The notes beneath the pieces were generated by a model. It saw only the letters and a program-made list of their open reading frames with translations, had not been told where the DNA came from and did not search any database. Positions 24,821-32,459 of a DNA stretch of 40,728 nucleotides are shown here, piece after piece. Source of the DNA: an uncultured Lachnospiraceae bacterium. GTDB lineage: Bacteria > Bacillota > Clostridia > Lachnospirales > Lachnospiraceae. The stretch lies in the NCBI GenBank assembly GCA_910588895.1, contig CAJUSS010000012.1, positions 1 to 40,728 of the forward strand. Direction: 5' to 3'. Within the stretch, counting starts at the first letter, position 1; each line of letters opens with the position of its first letter. Both the position numbers and the translations under genes were made by a program.

Positions 24821-25585
24821 CTACCCCATCTCCCCCATATATCCCAGCACCTTAGAGAGCGCCGCCGCCTTCTCCTTTACCGCCGCCCCAAGCTTCTCAT
24901 AATCCTCCTGGGGCTTATACAGGCTGGAGGCGCTGATGGCTCCTAAGACCCTTCCTTCCTGGTCAAAGACCGGCGCGCCCACACATTCCATATGGTCCTC
25001 CACCTCCCTGGCATCTAAGGCGTAGCCCTTCTCCCGCACCTTCTCAAGCTCCTCTGAGAGCGCCTCCCGGGATAGGATCGTCCTCGGGGTCTTCTGGCGG
25101 AAATGGATCCGGTCCATGATCTTCTGCCTGGTATCCGCATCCACATAGGCTAATATGGCCTTTCCCAGCGAGGTACAGTAAACGGGATTTTTCGAGCCTA
25201 CGGTAGCAGTGGTGATGATCGGGTTCTCCGGCTCGGATTTACATAAGTACACCACCTCATGACCGGCCAGGACCCCATAGAACACGGTCTTTCCGATCTC
25301 TCTGGCAAATACCTTCAGCTCCGGCTCCAGAGTAGCCAGCACATCCATATGGTTCGTATAGCTGATCCCGATCCGATAAGCGGTCAGACCAATGGTATAG
25401 ACTTGTCTCTGTCCCTTTGCCACATGGATCATCCCGGTCTCTGCCAGAGTGACCACGATGTCATAGGCGCTGGTCTTGGGCATCTTTAAGGCCTCGCAGA
25501 TCTCGTCCAGCGTGATCCCGTCCGGCCGCTTGGATACCAGTTTTAAGATCTCCACACTCCTGAGCGTCGTCCTGTTCAGCTTCAT
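24821..25585 (-). CDS. IclR-family transcriptional regulator
   Basis: A protein of 254 residues. The N-terminal winged helix reads TLRSVEILKLVSKRPDGITLDEICEALKMPKTSAYDIV, and the C-terminal IclR effector domain shows the family pattern VGSKNPVYCTSLGKAILAY near residue 135, YALDAREVEDHMECVGAPVF near 195 and GAISASS. Such proteins bind small acids; KdgR of enterobacteria binds KDG. Placed between altronate dehydratase (43 bases upstream) and the KDPG aldolase, it most likely senses KDG or KDPG and controls these genes. Start ATG 25585 after GAGGGGGG. Confidence 0.9.
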   Translation of the reverse strand: MKLNRTTLRSVEILKLVSKRPDGITLDEICEALKMPKTSAYDIVVTLAETGMIHVAKGQRQVYTIGLTAYRIGISYTNHMDVLATLEPELKVFAREIGKTVFYGVLAGHEVVYLCKSEPENPIITTATVGSKNPVYCTSLGKAILAYVDADTRQKIMDRIHFRQKTPRTILSREALSEELEKVREKGYALDAREVEDHMECVGAPVFDQEGRVLGAISASSLYKPQEDYEKLGAAVKEKAAALSKVLGYMGEMG

Positions 25586-25628
25586 GTCATCCCCCCTCTA
25601 TCCTCACACCTGCCCCCTGCAAAAAAGC

Positions 25629-27110
25629 CTACAGGGTCACGCCCTGTTTAAAGATCGCCCAATCATGGAACCCGGCCTCCTCTGCCTTTACCTGCTTGCC
25701 GGAAGCCACGTCCAGCACATACAAGAACAGCGCCTCTGCCAGGTCCTCCTTGGTGGCATCCTCCACCATGCGGCCTGCGTTAAAGTCGATCCAGTTGCTC
25801 TTGTGCCCGGCCAGAGCCGAATTGCTGGAGATCTTCACTGTGGGGACCGGGGAAGCGAAGGGCGTCCCTCGTCCGGTGGTGAACAGGACGATATGGGCTC
25901 CCGACATGGCCAGGGCTGTGGAGGCCACCAGATCGTTGCCCGGTGCGCTCAAGAGGTTCAGGCCCTTCACCTTCACCGGCTCCGTGTAAGACAAGACGCC
26001 TTTTACCGGGGAACTGCCGGACTTCTGGGTACATCCGAGGGATTTGTCCTCCAAAGTGGAGATCCCGCCCTTTTTATTTCCCGGCGACGGGTTCTCGTAG
26101 ATAGTCTGGCCATGTCTCTTAAAATAATCCTTAAAATCATTGATCAGCTCCACCGTCTGGTCAAACAGGCCCTCCGTCTCGCAGCGGTCCATCAGAAGGG
26201 TCTCCGCGCCGAACATCTCCGGCACTTCCGTCAGGATCGTGGTACCGCCCTTAGAGCAGAGGATATCGGAAAACGCGCCCACCACCGGGTTCGCCGTGAT
26301 CCCGGAAAGTCCGTCGGAGCCGCCGCACTTCATCCCCACGATCAGCTCGCTGGCATCCACCTTCTCCCGCTTTAAGGTGCCGGCATACCGGGCCAGCTCA
26401 TCCAAGAGCTTCATGGCCTCTGCCTGCTCATCCTCCACGTCCTGGCACTGAAGGAAACGGACCCTCTCCTTGTCATACTCGCCGATATAGTCCATCAGCA
26501 CCGGGATATTGCTGTTCTCGCAGCCTAATCCCAGCACCAGCACGCCGCCTGCGTTCGGGTGGCCGATCATATCCGCCAGGATCTTGCGGGTGTTCTCCTG
26601 ATCGTCACCCATCTGGGAGCAGCCGTATGGATGGGGAAATGCGGCCACCGCGTCGATGGAGCCGCCCACATACTTCTGGGCCTTCTGCTCGATCGCCTTG
26701 GCGATGGAGTTGACACAGCCTACCGTAGGCACGATCCAGAGCTCATTGCGGACGCCCACCTTCCCATCCTTCCGCCTAAAGCCGTCAAAACAGACGTGCT
26801 CCGTCTCCTTCAGCCGGCACTGTACAGGTGTATAGGTATAGTGGAGGAGATCCCCCAGAGCGGTCTTTAAGTTGTGGACGTGGATCCACTGTCCCTTTTG
26901 GATCTTCTCCTTGGCATGGCCGATCCGGAATCCATACTTGACCACATCCTCCCCGGCCTCGATCGCTCTCAGCGCGAACTTATGGCCCTGGGGGATCTCC
27001 TCCAGGGTCACTACCTGTCCGCCCGCCACCTGCAGGGTCTCCCCCTTCCCGATCGGGCGCAAGGCCACTGCCACATTGTCATCCTCATGGATCTTGATAA
27101 AATCCTGCAT
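25629..27110 (-). CDS. uxaA: Altronate dehydratase
   Basis: A protein of 493 residues from ATG 27110 behind GGAGGAG; the frame extends further upstream but without a start site and across the promoter. The first ~90 residues form a SAF domain (MQDFIKIHEDDNVAVALRP, then GHKFALRAI). The C-terminal dehydratase part has FRRKDGKVGVRNELWIVPTV, AFPHPYGCSQMGDDQENT, LVLGLGCENSNIP, MKCGGSDGLSGITANP and FTTGRGTPFASPVPTVKISS. UxaA removes water from D-altronate to give 2-keto-3-deoxygluconate, the galacturonate branch. It is driven by its own promoter with a LacI-type operator at the start point. Confidence 0.92.
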   Translation of the reverse strand: MQDFIKIHEDDNVAVALRPIGKGETLQVAGGQVVTLEEIPQGHKFALRAIEAGEDVVKYGFRIGHAKEKIQKGQWIHVHNLKTALGDLLHYTYTPVQCRLKETEHVCFDGFRRKDGKVGVRNELWIVPTVGCVNSIAKAIEQKAQKYVGGSIDAVAAFPHPYGCSQMGDDQENTRKILADMIGHPNAGGVLVLGLGCENSNIPVLMDYIGEYDKERVRFLQCQDVEDEQAEAMKLLDELARYAGTLKREKVDASELIVGMKCGGSDGLSGITANPVVGAFSDILCSKGGTTILTEVPEMFGAETLLMDRCETEGLFDQTVELINDFKDYFKRHGQTIYENPSPGNKKGGISTLEDKSLGCTQKSGSSPVKGVLSYTEPVKVKGLNLLSAPGNDLVASTALAMSGAHIVLFTTGRGTPFASPVPTVKISSNSALAGHKSNWIDFNAGRMVEDATKEDLAEALFLYVLDVASGKQVKAEEAGFHDWAIFKQGVTL

Positions 27111-27208
27111 CTTCTCCTCCCTTTCTGTCCGGTCCCATCCGGCGGGACCTTCCCTCGCAGGGCCCCGCCCCCTTCTTCCCGGGAGCCGCCGGACCACTTC
27201 TCTGCATT

Positions 27209-27222
27209 TGTAAGCGCTTACA
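27209..27222. promoter_or_regulatory. LacI-family operator at uxaA start point
   Basis: TGTAAGCGCTTACA, a perfect 14-base palindrome with the central CG typical of LacI/GalR operators, just downstream of the uxaA -10 box. Its mate lies 198 bases away across the divergent region. Confidence 0.88.
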
Positions 27223-27225
27223 TAC

Positions 27226-27254
27226 ATTCTACATAAGACTGGATAAAAAGTCAA
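27226..27254 (-). promoter_or_regulatory. uxaA promoter
   Basis: TTGACT (27249-27254), 17-base spacer and TAGAAT (27226-27231) on the minus strand; the operator palindrome covers the expected start of transcription. The stretch 27111-27451 between the two genes holds this promoter, the lacI-side promoter and both operators, and no gene. Confidence 0.8.
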
Positions 27255-27367
27255 GTATAAAACACAAACGGGCATATTTTTATCTATATTTTTACCATCG
27301 CACAAAATACCGGCCTCATGTGCCCTCATCTGCTTTGTGAAGTTTAAGAAAAATTTTCAGAAAACCC

Positions 27368-27396
27368 TTGCATTATCTGTCCATAATGGTTATAAT
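27368..27396 (+). promoter_or_regulatory. Promoter of LacI regulator (and probably uxaC)
   Basis: TTGCAT (27368-27373), 17-base spacer and TATAAT (27391-27396). The second LacI-type operator begins 11 bases further on, over the expected start, indicating autoregulation. Confidence 0.8.
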
Positions 27397-27406
27397 AATC
27401 CTGACT

Positions 27407-27420
27407 TGTAAGCACTTACA
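27407..27420. promoter_or_regulatory. LacI-family operator at regulator start point
   Basis: TGTAAGCACTTACA, differing from the uxaA-side operator at one base (CG to CA). Position just after the -10 box fits repression of the regulator's own operon; the pair of sites could be looped by one tetramer. Confidence 0.82.
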
Positions 27421-27451
27421 GCTTTTGGAGCGTCAAAGGGGAGGTGATCGG

Positions 27452-28453
27452 ATGAACATTTACGACGTATCAAAAAAAGCAAACGTCTCCATCGCCACGG
27501 TCTCCAGGGTCTTGAACGGCAATCCCAACGTCAGCGACAAGACCAGGGCGCATGTATTGGATGTGATGGAGAAGCTGGGCTATAAGCCGAACATCTTTGC
27601 CAGGGGCTTAGGGCTGAACACCATGAAGACGATCGGCATCATGTGCTCGGAGACCTCCGATCTGTATCTGGCCGACGCGGTCTATTATCTGGAGCGCGAC
27701 CTGCGGACCCACGGCTATGATGCCCTGCTCTGCTTCACCGGCTATAAGCTGGAGACCAAGCAGAAGTATTTCGACCTTCTCTGCTCCAAGCGGGTGGATG
27801 CCATCATCCTGGCCGGCTCTAAATTTATCGAGATGCGCCCGAAGGACAACGCCTATATCTTAGATCCCGGTGTCGATATCCCGATCATGCTGTTAAACGG
27901 CTACTTGGAGGGAGAGAATATCTATGCCACCCTCTGCGACGATCAGGCCGCCACCCATCACGCCACCACCCAGCTCCTTCGTTCCGGGCGGCGGAGGATC
28001 TTGTACCTGTACACCAGTATATCCTACAGCGGCACAAATAAACTCCAGGGCTATCAGACCGCCCTGACCGATGCCGGACTGGAGCTTGATGCCAGATATA
28101 TCCGACAGTGTCCGAAGGATATCACCGCGGCAAAGGAGCTGCTCTTATCCCTTTATGACCAGGGCCTGCGCTTTGACGCGATCCTTACCTCTTCGGACTC
28201 CCTGGCCGCAGGGGCGGTCAAGTTCGCCCACCTGATGGGGATCCGGATACCGGAGCAGCTGGCCATCATCGGCTATAACAACTCGATCCTCTCCCGCTGT
28301 ACCGATCCGGAGCTCACCACGGTGGACAGCAAGGTGGAAGCCCTCTGTGCCACCACGGTCAATACGCTGATGGGCGTGTTCGACGGCATGAACGTCCCCA
28401 AAAGGACCACGATCGCCGCCGATCTGATCTGCCGGGAGACCACCGACTTTTAG
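27452..28453 (+). CDS. LacI-family regulator of hexuronate genes (ExuR-like)
   Basis: A protein of 333 residues from ATG 27452, after GGGGAGGTGAT; an earlier ATG in frame lies upstream of the promoter and operator and is not used. N-terminal HTH: MNIYDVSKKANVSIATVSRV, then LNGNPNVSDKTRAHVLDVME and the hinge LGYKPNIFARGL. The periplasmic-binding-type effector domain follows (TIGIMCSETSDLY, ILTSSDSLAAGAVKFAHLMG, LAIIGYNN, LTTVDSK). It is divergent from uxaA and directly upstream of uxaC, with operators at both start points. In B. subtilis the LacI-type ExuR plays this role, which supports a hexuronate effector; not proven here. Confidence 0.9.
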   Translation: MNIYDVSKKANVSIATVSRVLNGNPNVSDKTRAHVLDVMEKLGYKPNIFARGLGLNTMKTIGIMCSETSDLYLADAVYYLERDLRTHGYDALLCFTGYKLETKQKYFDLLCSKRVDAIILAGSKFIEMRPKDNAYILDPGVDIPIMLLNGYLEGENIYATLCDDQAATHHATTQLLRSGRRRILYLYTSISYSGTNKLQGYQTALTDAGLELDARYIRQCPKDITAAKELLLSLYDQGLRFDAILTSSDSLAAGAVKFAHLMGIRIPEQLAIIGYNNSILSRCTDPELTTVDSKVEALCATTVNTLMGVFDGMNVPKRTTIAADLICRETTDF

Positions 28454-28549
28454 GCCATTTCACGACGCAGACCTGCCGCAGCCTGTGCGGCCCAACCTTT
28501 TATCTCACAGATCTGTCCAAGATCTCATCAAAACAAGGAGGACGAACAA

Positions 28550-29953
28550 ATGCAACCATTTATGGACAAGGATTTCATGCTGGACACCGACATGGCGAAA
28601 AAGCTGTACCACGACTTCGCGGAGGATATGCCGATCGTGGACTACCACTGCCATATCAACCCACAGGAGATCTACGAGGACCGAAAATTCGACAACATCA
28701 CCCAGGTATGGCTGGGCGGCGACCATTATAAATGGCGTCAGATCCGCTCCAACGGCGTGGAGGAAAAGTATATCACCGGCCACGATTCCACCGACCGGGA
28801 GAAGTTCCAGGCCTGGGCCGAGACCATGCCCAAGCTGATCGGCAACCCGCTGTACCACTGGAGCCATTTGGAGCTGCGCAAGTATTTCGGCTACCAGGGC
28901 TATTTAAACGGCGATACCGCAGAAGAAGTCTGGAACCTGTGCAACCGTAAGCTCCAGGAGGACGGCATGTCCGTTCGTAACCTGATCCGCCAGTCCAAGG
29001 TCACCACGATCTGCACCACCGACGATCCGGTGGACTCCTTAGAGTGGCATGAGAAGATCGCAGCAGATCCCACCTTTGAGGTGAAGGTCCTCCCGGCCTG
29101 GCGCCCGGATAAGGCCATGAACGTGGAAAAGACCACCTATGCAGAGTATATCGATACCCTCTCTACGGTCAGCAACGTTAAGGTCACCAACTTTGCCACC
29201 TTAAAGGAAGCTCTGCAGAAGAGGATGGCCTTCTTCCACGAGCAGGGCTGCCGCGTATCCGACCACGGTCTGGAGTATGTGATGTATGTCCCCGCCGACG
29301 AGGTGGAGCTGGACAGCATCATGAGCAAGAGCTTAAACCATGAGGCCATCACCCGCCAGGAGGAGTTAAAGTACAAGACCGCCTTCATGCTGTTCGTGGC
29401 CAGGGAGTACCATAAGCTGGGCTGGGCGATGCAGCTCCACTACGGCTGCAAGCGGGATAACAACGCCTATATGTTCCAGAAGATGGGCGCGGACACCGGC
29501 TTTGACTGCATCAACAACTATGCCCCCAGCGCACAGCTGGCCGACTTTTTAAACGCCTTGAGCGCCACCGACCAGATCCCAAAGACGATCATCTACTCCT
29601 TAAACCCCAATGACGACGCGGCCATCGGCACCATCCTGGGCTGCTTCCAGAGCCCGGAGACTGCCGGAAAGCTGCAGCAGGGTTCCGCCTGGTGGTTCAA
29701 CGATCACTTCAAGGGCATGACGGACCAGATGACCTCCCTGGCCAATCTAGGATGCTTTGGCAACTTCATCGGCATGCTGACCGATTCCAGGAGCTTTTTA
29801 TCCTACACCCGCCACGACTATTTCCGCCGTATCCTCTGCCGCCTGATCGGCAGATGGGTGGAGGAAGGCATGTATCCGGCTGATATGAAGGCATTAGAAG
29901 AGATCGTGAAGGATATCTGCTACAATAATGCCATGCGTTATTTCGGGTTCTAA
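28550..29953 (+). CDS. uxaC: Glucuronate isomerase (uronate isomerase)
   Basis: A 467-residue enzyme, the usual length, interconverting D-glucuronate/D-fructuronate and D-galacturonate/D-tagaturonate. Amidohydrolase-like fold with the metal-binding HCH in MPIVDYHCHINPQEIYED near residue 27, then WLGGDHYKWRQIRSNG, VTTICTTDDPVDSLEWH near 155, MQLHYGCKRDNN near 305 and RHDYFRRILCRLIGRWVEEG near the end. Start ATG 28550 after AAGGAGG. Probably co-transcribed with the LacI gene 96 bases upstream. Products would pass to a reductase (UxaB/UxuB) that is not in this window and then to UxaA. Confidence 0.96.
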   Translation: MQPFMDKDFMLDTDMAKKLYHDFAEDMPIVDYHCHINPQEIYEDRKFDNITQVWLGGDHYKWRQIRSNGVEEKYITGHDSTDREKFQAWAETMPKLIGNPLYHWSHLELRKYFGYQGYLNGDTAEEVWNLCNRKLQEDGMSVRNLIRQSKVTTICTTDDPVDSLEWHEKIAADPTFEVKVLPAWRPDKAMNVEKTTYAEYIDTLSTVSNVKVTNFATLKEALQKRMAFFHEQGCRVSDHGLEYVMYVPADEVELDSIMSKSLNHEAITRQEELKYKTAFMLFVAREYHKLGWAMQLHYGCKRDNNAYMFQKMGADTGFDCINNYAPSAQLADFLNALSATDQIPKTIIYSLNPNDDAAIGTILGCFQSPETAGKLQQGSAWWFNDHFKGMTDQMTSLANLGCFGNFIGMLTDSRSFLSYTRHDYFRRILCRLIGRWVEEGMYPADMKALEEIVKDICYNNAMRYFGF

Positions 29954-30008
29954 ACGTTTTCCTCTGAAGATCCGCCGCCGGACAGGCGGCATGGGTTTAA
30001 GCATATCA

Positions 30009-30071
30009 AAAGGGGGGCTGCCCCATAGCACAGGAGAGATCTCTCCTGTGTGCTATGGGACAGCCCCCTTT
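30009..30071. terminator. Long bidirectional terminator between uxaC and the FecR operon
   Basis: Arms of about 28 bases, AAAGGGGGGCTG-CC-CCATAGCACA... mirrored by ...TGTGCTATGG-GA-CAGCCCCCTTT, around the central GGAGAGATCTCTCC. A runs and T runs at the two ends allow function for the convergent transcripts of uxaC (plus) and the FecR operon (minus). Confidence 0.88.
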
Positions 30072-30104
30072 CCGTCTAAATATACAAGCTGTACAAAAAG
30101 GCCG

Positions 30105-32372
30105 TCACGAGACATAATGCTCGGTCATCTTATAGGTGTCGATCAGCGCGCCGTCCCGATAGAACCAGAGCGTGATCGTGCCGTTCTCACGCCCGGCCTC
30201 CACCGAAAGCGCCCCGTCTGCAGCCGTCACATCCCGAAAGACCGTTCCTTCCCATTCTGTGGACTTCCCGATGCTGTCTATCTTGTAGGTGTCTGCCGCC
30301 GCCCATACCAGCTCCCCATAGTAGGCATCGGATCCGCTCTTCACCTGGATGTTCCCTACACGATGTTCCTCCTCTCCGGAGGTGTACATGCTCACAGAGG
30401 CCTTTGCGCCTTGCCCGCTCCCTGTATAACGCCCGCCAAGCTCCATGGGATCGATGATCGGCAGCGCTTCCCCGGCTGCAGCGTCCGGCTCCCGGGCCGT
30501 CTGTCCGCCAAAGTCCTCCCACTGGATGAGGTCCACATCCTGGGCAGGCTGCACATGGTAGACGAGGCACTCGTCGCCGTCAAAGATCATCCGGCGCGGG
30601 TTGTGCAGGGTATAATCAACGAACATGCCGTTTTGCAGGACCTCACCGCCGAAGTAGTTATATGCATAGGCATACACAGTGTCCTCCTGGAGGCGCAGGA
30701 CCACATATATACACTCCTGTCCGGCTTCCTCGGCCATCTGGAGGATGCACTCCTCCTGCCCGTCCAGGTCCACATCGGCAAAAGCATATCTTTGGACCTT
30801 AAGGGGCAGGTGACCGTACCGGCCCAACATACCGGGAGTACGATACTCCGCAAAGGACAGATAGCCGGTATCGCCTCCGTAGCCGTCTGCTGAAGCGCCA
30901 TACACCATGCCATCCTCCCGGATCACGTCCAGGTACCTCTGCCGCACAGAGGCGTTATCTCCGCTTTCCTGCACATAGGAACGTGCCTGCCCGAGGCTTC
31001 GTGCGATCTCCCTGTACCGATAGATGAGGATGTCCAGCTGGATCCGGCATTCACTGATATACACCGTGCCAGGCACGATATCGGTCATGGGAAGGTAGTC
31101 TTTATCGTCCGGCCCCAGCTCCTCTTCATACAGGAGCTCCTCTGTCAGCTTCCCATCCGCCAGGCTGATCTTCGTATAAGTGCCGTAGCCCATATGTCCC
31201 CAGGATGACAGCATCCCATTATCTCCCGGCCATGTGCAGAACACAGTATGGCCTGTCCCCATCTCCTTTTCCAGCAGCACAGCCTCCCCGTCCCTGCAGG
31301 TGTATATATCGGCCCTGGCCCCCGCCTCTGAACTGCCGAAATGGAGGAACAGCTCCGGTACCCCATCCTTGTCGATGTCATAAAGCTGATAGTCCCATGC
31401 ACCCATATCCGAATAGGGATCGTTCAATGCTGCGTTCTTTGCCCGCTGGTCGTTTAAGATCGACAGATAGGCCTGCTGCCAGGCGGATTCCGCCTCCGGA
31501 TCTAAGGCCCTGGTCTCCACCGTATCGCCTTCCTCCTCGCTCCCATCTCCGCCCTCTGTCCCGTCTTCGGATCCGTTTCCTGTGACATCCATGACGTCCT
31601 CTCCGTTCCCGCCGATCTCCAGGCCGGAAGCCTCATAGATCTTCTCGCAGAGGTCCTCATCCCCGATCAGCTCTTCCAGCACGAACCCGGCGATATCCTC
31701 CACCGTAAAGTCACGGGTCACGATCTCGCAGATCTGGCCTTTTTCTGCCTCCGGATCGATGGTCAGCTTTGCCATCTGGCCGCCGGAGACAAAGGCCTCC
31801 TTACTTTCCCTGGAGCCGGGCGCATCGACCGTGCAGGTAACGGTCCCTTCCAATATATAGACCCGCATGTGCTCCTCGTCCTGGACCTCCACCCAGCCAC
31901 AGGTCCCGCGGATGCCTACCGACATATTGGAGGTGCGGATATCCAGGGTCTCGTCCTCCTTAAGGGGCTCCTTGATGTTGAAGAACAGCTTCCCGCTCTC
32001 CACCACCACCTCCATGCCGTTCCTCTTCTTATCGATCCGGATCTGGCTGGAGGCATCCATCTTTGCCAGCCTTGCGCTGTCCAGATCGATCCAGGCGTAG
32101 CTCTTCTCCCTGGTCTCCATATCGTAGCCGCTGTAGAGCTTCATCTCCGGCACCGGCTCCAGCTCCTTCCCCCGGCTGTTGGCGATGTCCACCTCTCCCT
32201 CTGTCTTCATCAGCCAGATCCGCTCCGCCGTGTACAGACTGGTACATCCGGCACAGAGGCCGCCAGCAAGGATCGCCATGGCCGCCAGCAGCCCCATCCT
32301 GGACTTGCCGGCTCCAGGCCGCACTGTCCCGGGCCGGCGGATACACCATTTTTTCTCTTGATCGTCCATCAT
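30105..32372 (-). CDS. FecR-domain lipoprotein with acidic repeat C-terminus
   Basis: A protein of 755 residues. A hydrophobic segment near 25-45 ends in LCAGC, probably a lipoprotein cleavage site with an unusual Cys at -3. Residues ~48-230 form a FecR-type domain (ERIWLMKTEGEVDIANSRG, LYSGYDMETREKSYAW, IRTSNMSVGIRGTCGWVEV, VYILEGTVTCTV). An acidic Gly-rich linker follows. The C-terminal half has DIDKDGVPELFLHFG and ADVDLDGQEECILQMA, calcium-binding EF-hand-like D-x-D-x-D-G loops as in VCBS/FG-GAP repeats. Likely anchored outside the membrane. Last gene of the cyclase operon and closely related to the next FecR protein over the first 240 residues. Sensing role is inference. Start ATG 32372 or 32369. 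Confidence 0.8.
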   Translation of the reverse strand: MMDDQEKKWCIRRPGTVRPGAGKSRMGLLAAMAILAGGLCAGCTSLYTAERIWLMKTEGEVDIANSRGKELEPVPEMKLYSGYDMETREKSYAWIDLDSARLAKMDASSQIRIDKKRNGMEVVVESGKLFFNIKEPLKEDETLDIRTSNMSVGIRGTCGWVEVQDEEHMRVYILEGTVTCTVDAPGSRESKEAFVSGGQMAKLTIDPEAEKGQICEIVTRDFTVEDIAGFVLEELIGDEDLCEKIYEASGLEIGGNGEDVMDVTGNGSEDGTEGGDGSEEEGDTVETRALDPEAESAWQQAYLSILNDQRAKNAALNDPYSDMGAWDYQLYDIDKDGVPELFLHFGSSEAGARADIYTCRDGEAVLLEKEMGTGHTVFCTWPGDNGMLSSWGHMGYGTYTKISLADGKLTEELLYEEELGPDDKDYLPMTDIVPGTVYISECRIQLDILIYRYREIARSLGQARSYVQESGDNASVRQRYLDVIREDGMVYGASADGYGGDTGYLSFAEYRTPGMLGRYGHLPLKVQRYAFADVDLDGQEECILQMAEEAGQECIYVVLRLQEDTVYAYAYNYFGGEVLQNGMFVDYTLHNPRRMIFDGDECLVYHVQPAQDVDLIQWEDFGGQTAREPDAAAGEALPIIDPMELGGRYTGSGQGAKASVSMYTSGEEEHRVGNIQVKSGSDAYYGELVWAAADTYKIDSIGKSTEWEGTVFRDVTAADGALSVEAGRENGTITLWFYRDGALIDTYKMTEHYVS

Positions 32373-32459
32373 TTCCTCCCTTTTCCTATCCCTTTTCTTC
32401 TCCCCTTTTCTGTCCTCTCTTATATCCTGCGGCCGTCCTGTAAACCTCCATGGCCCGAC

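Noticed and set aside
28485..28838. A 117-codon plus-strand frame at the start of uxaC
   Set aside because: It overlaps uxaC in another frame, is rich in Thr, Arg and Ser, and has no family motif.
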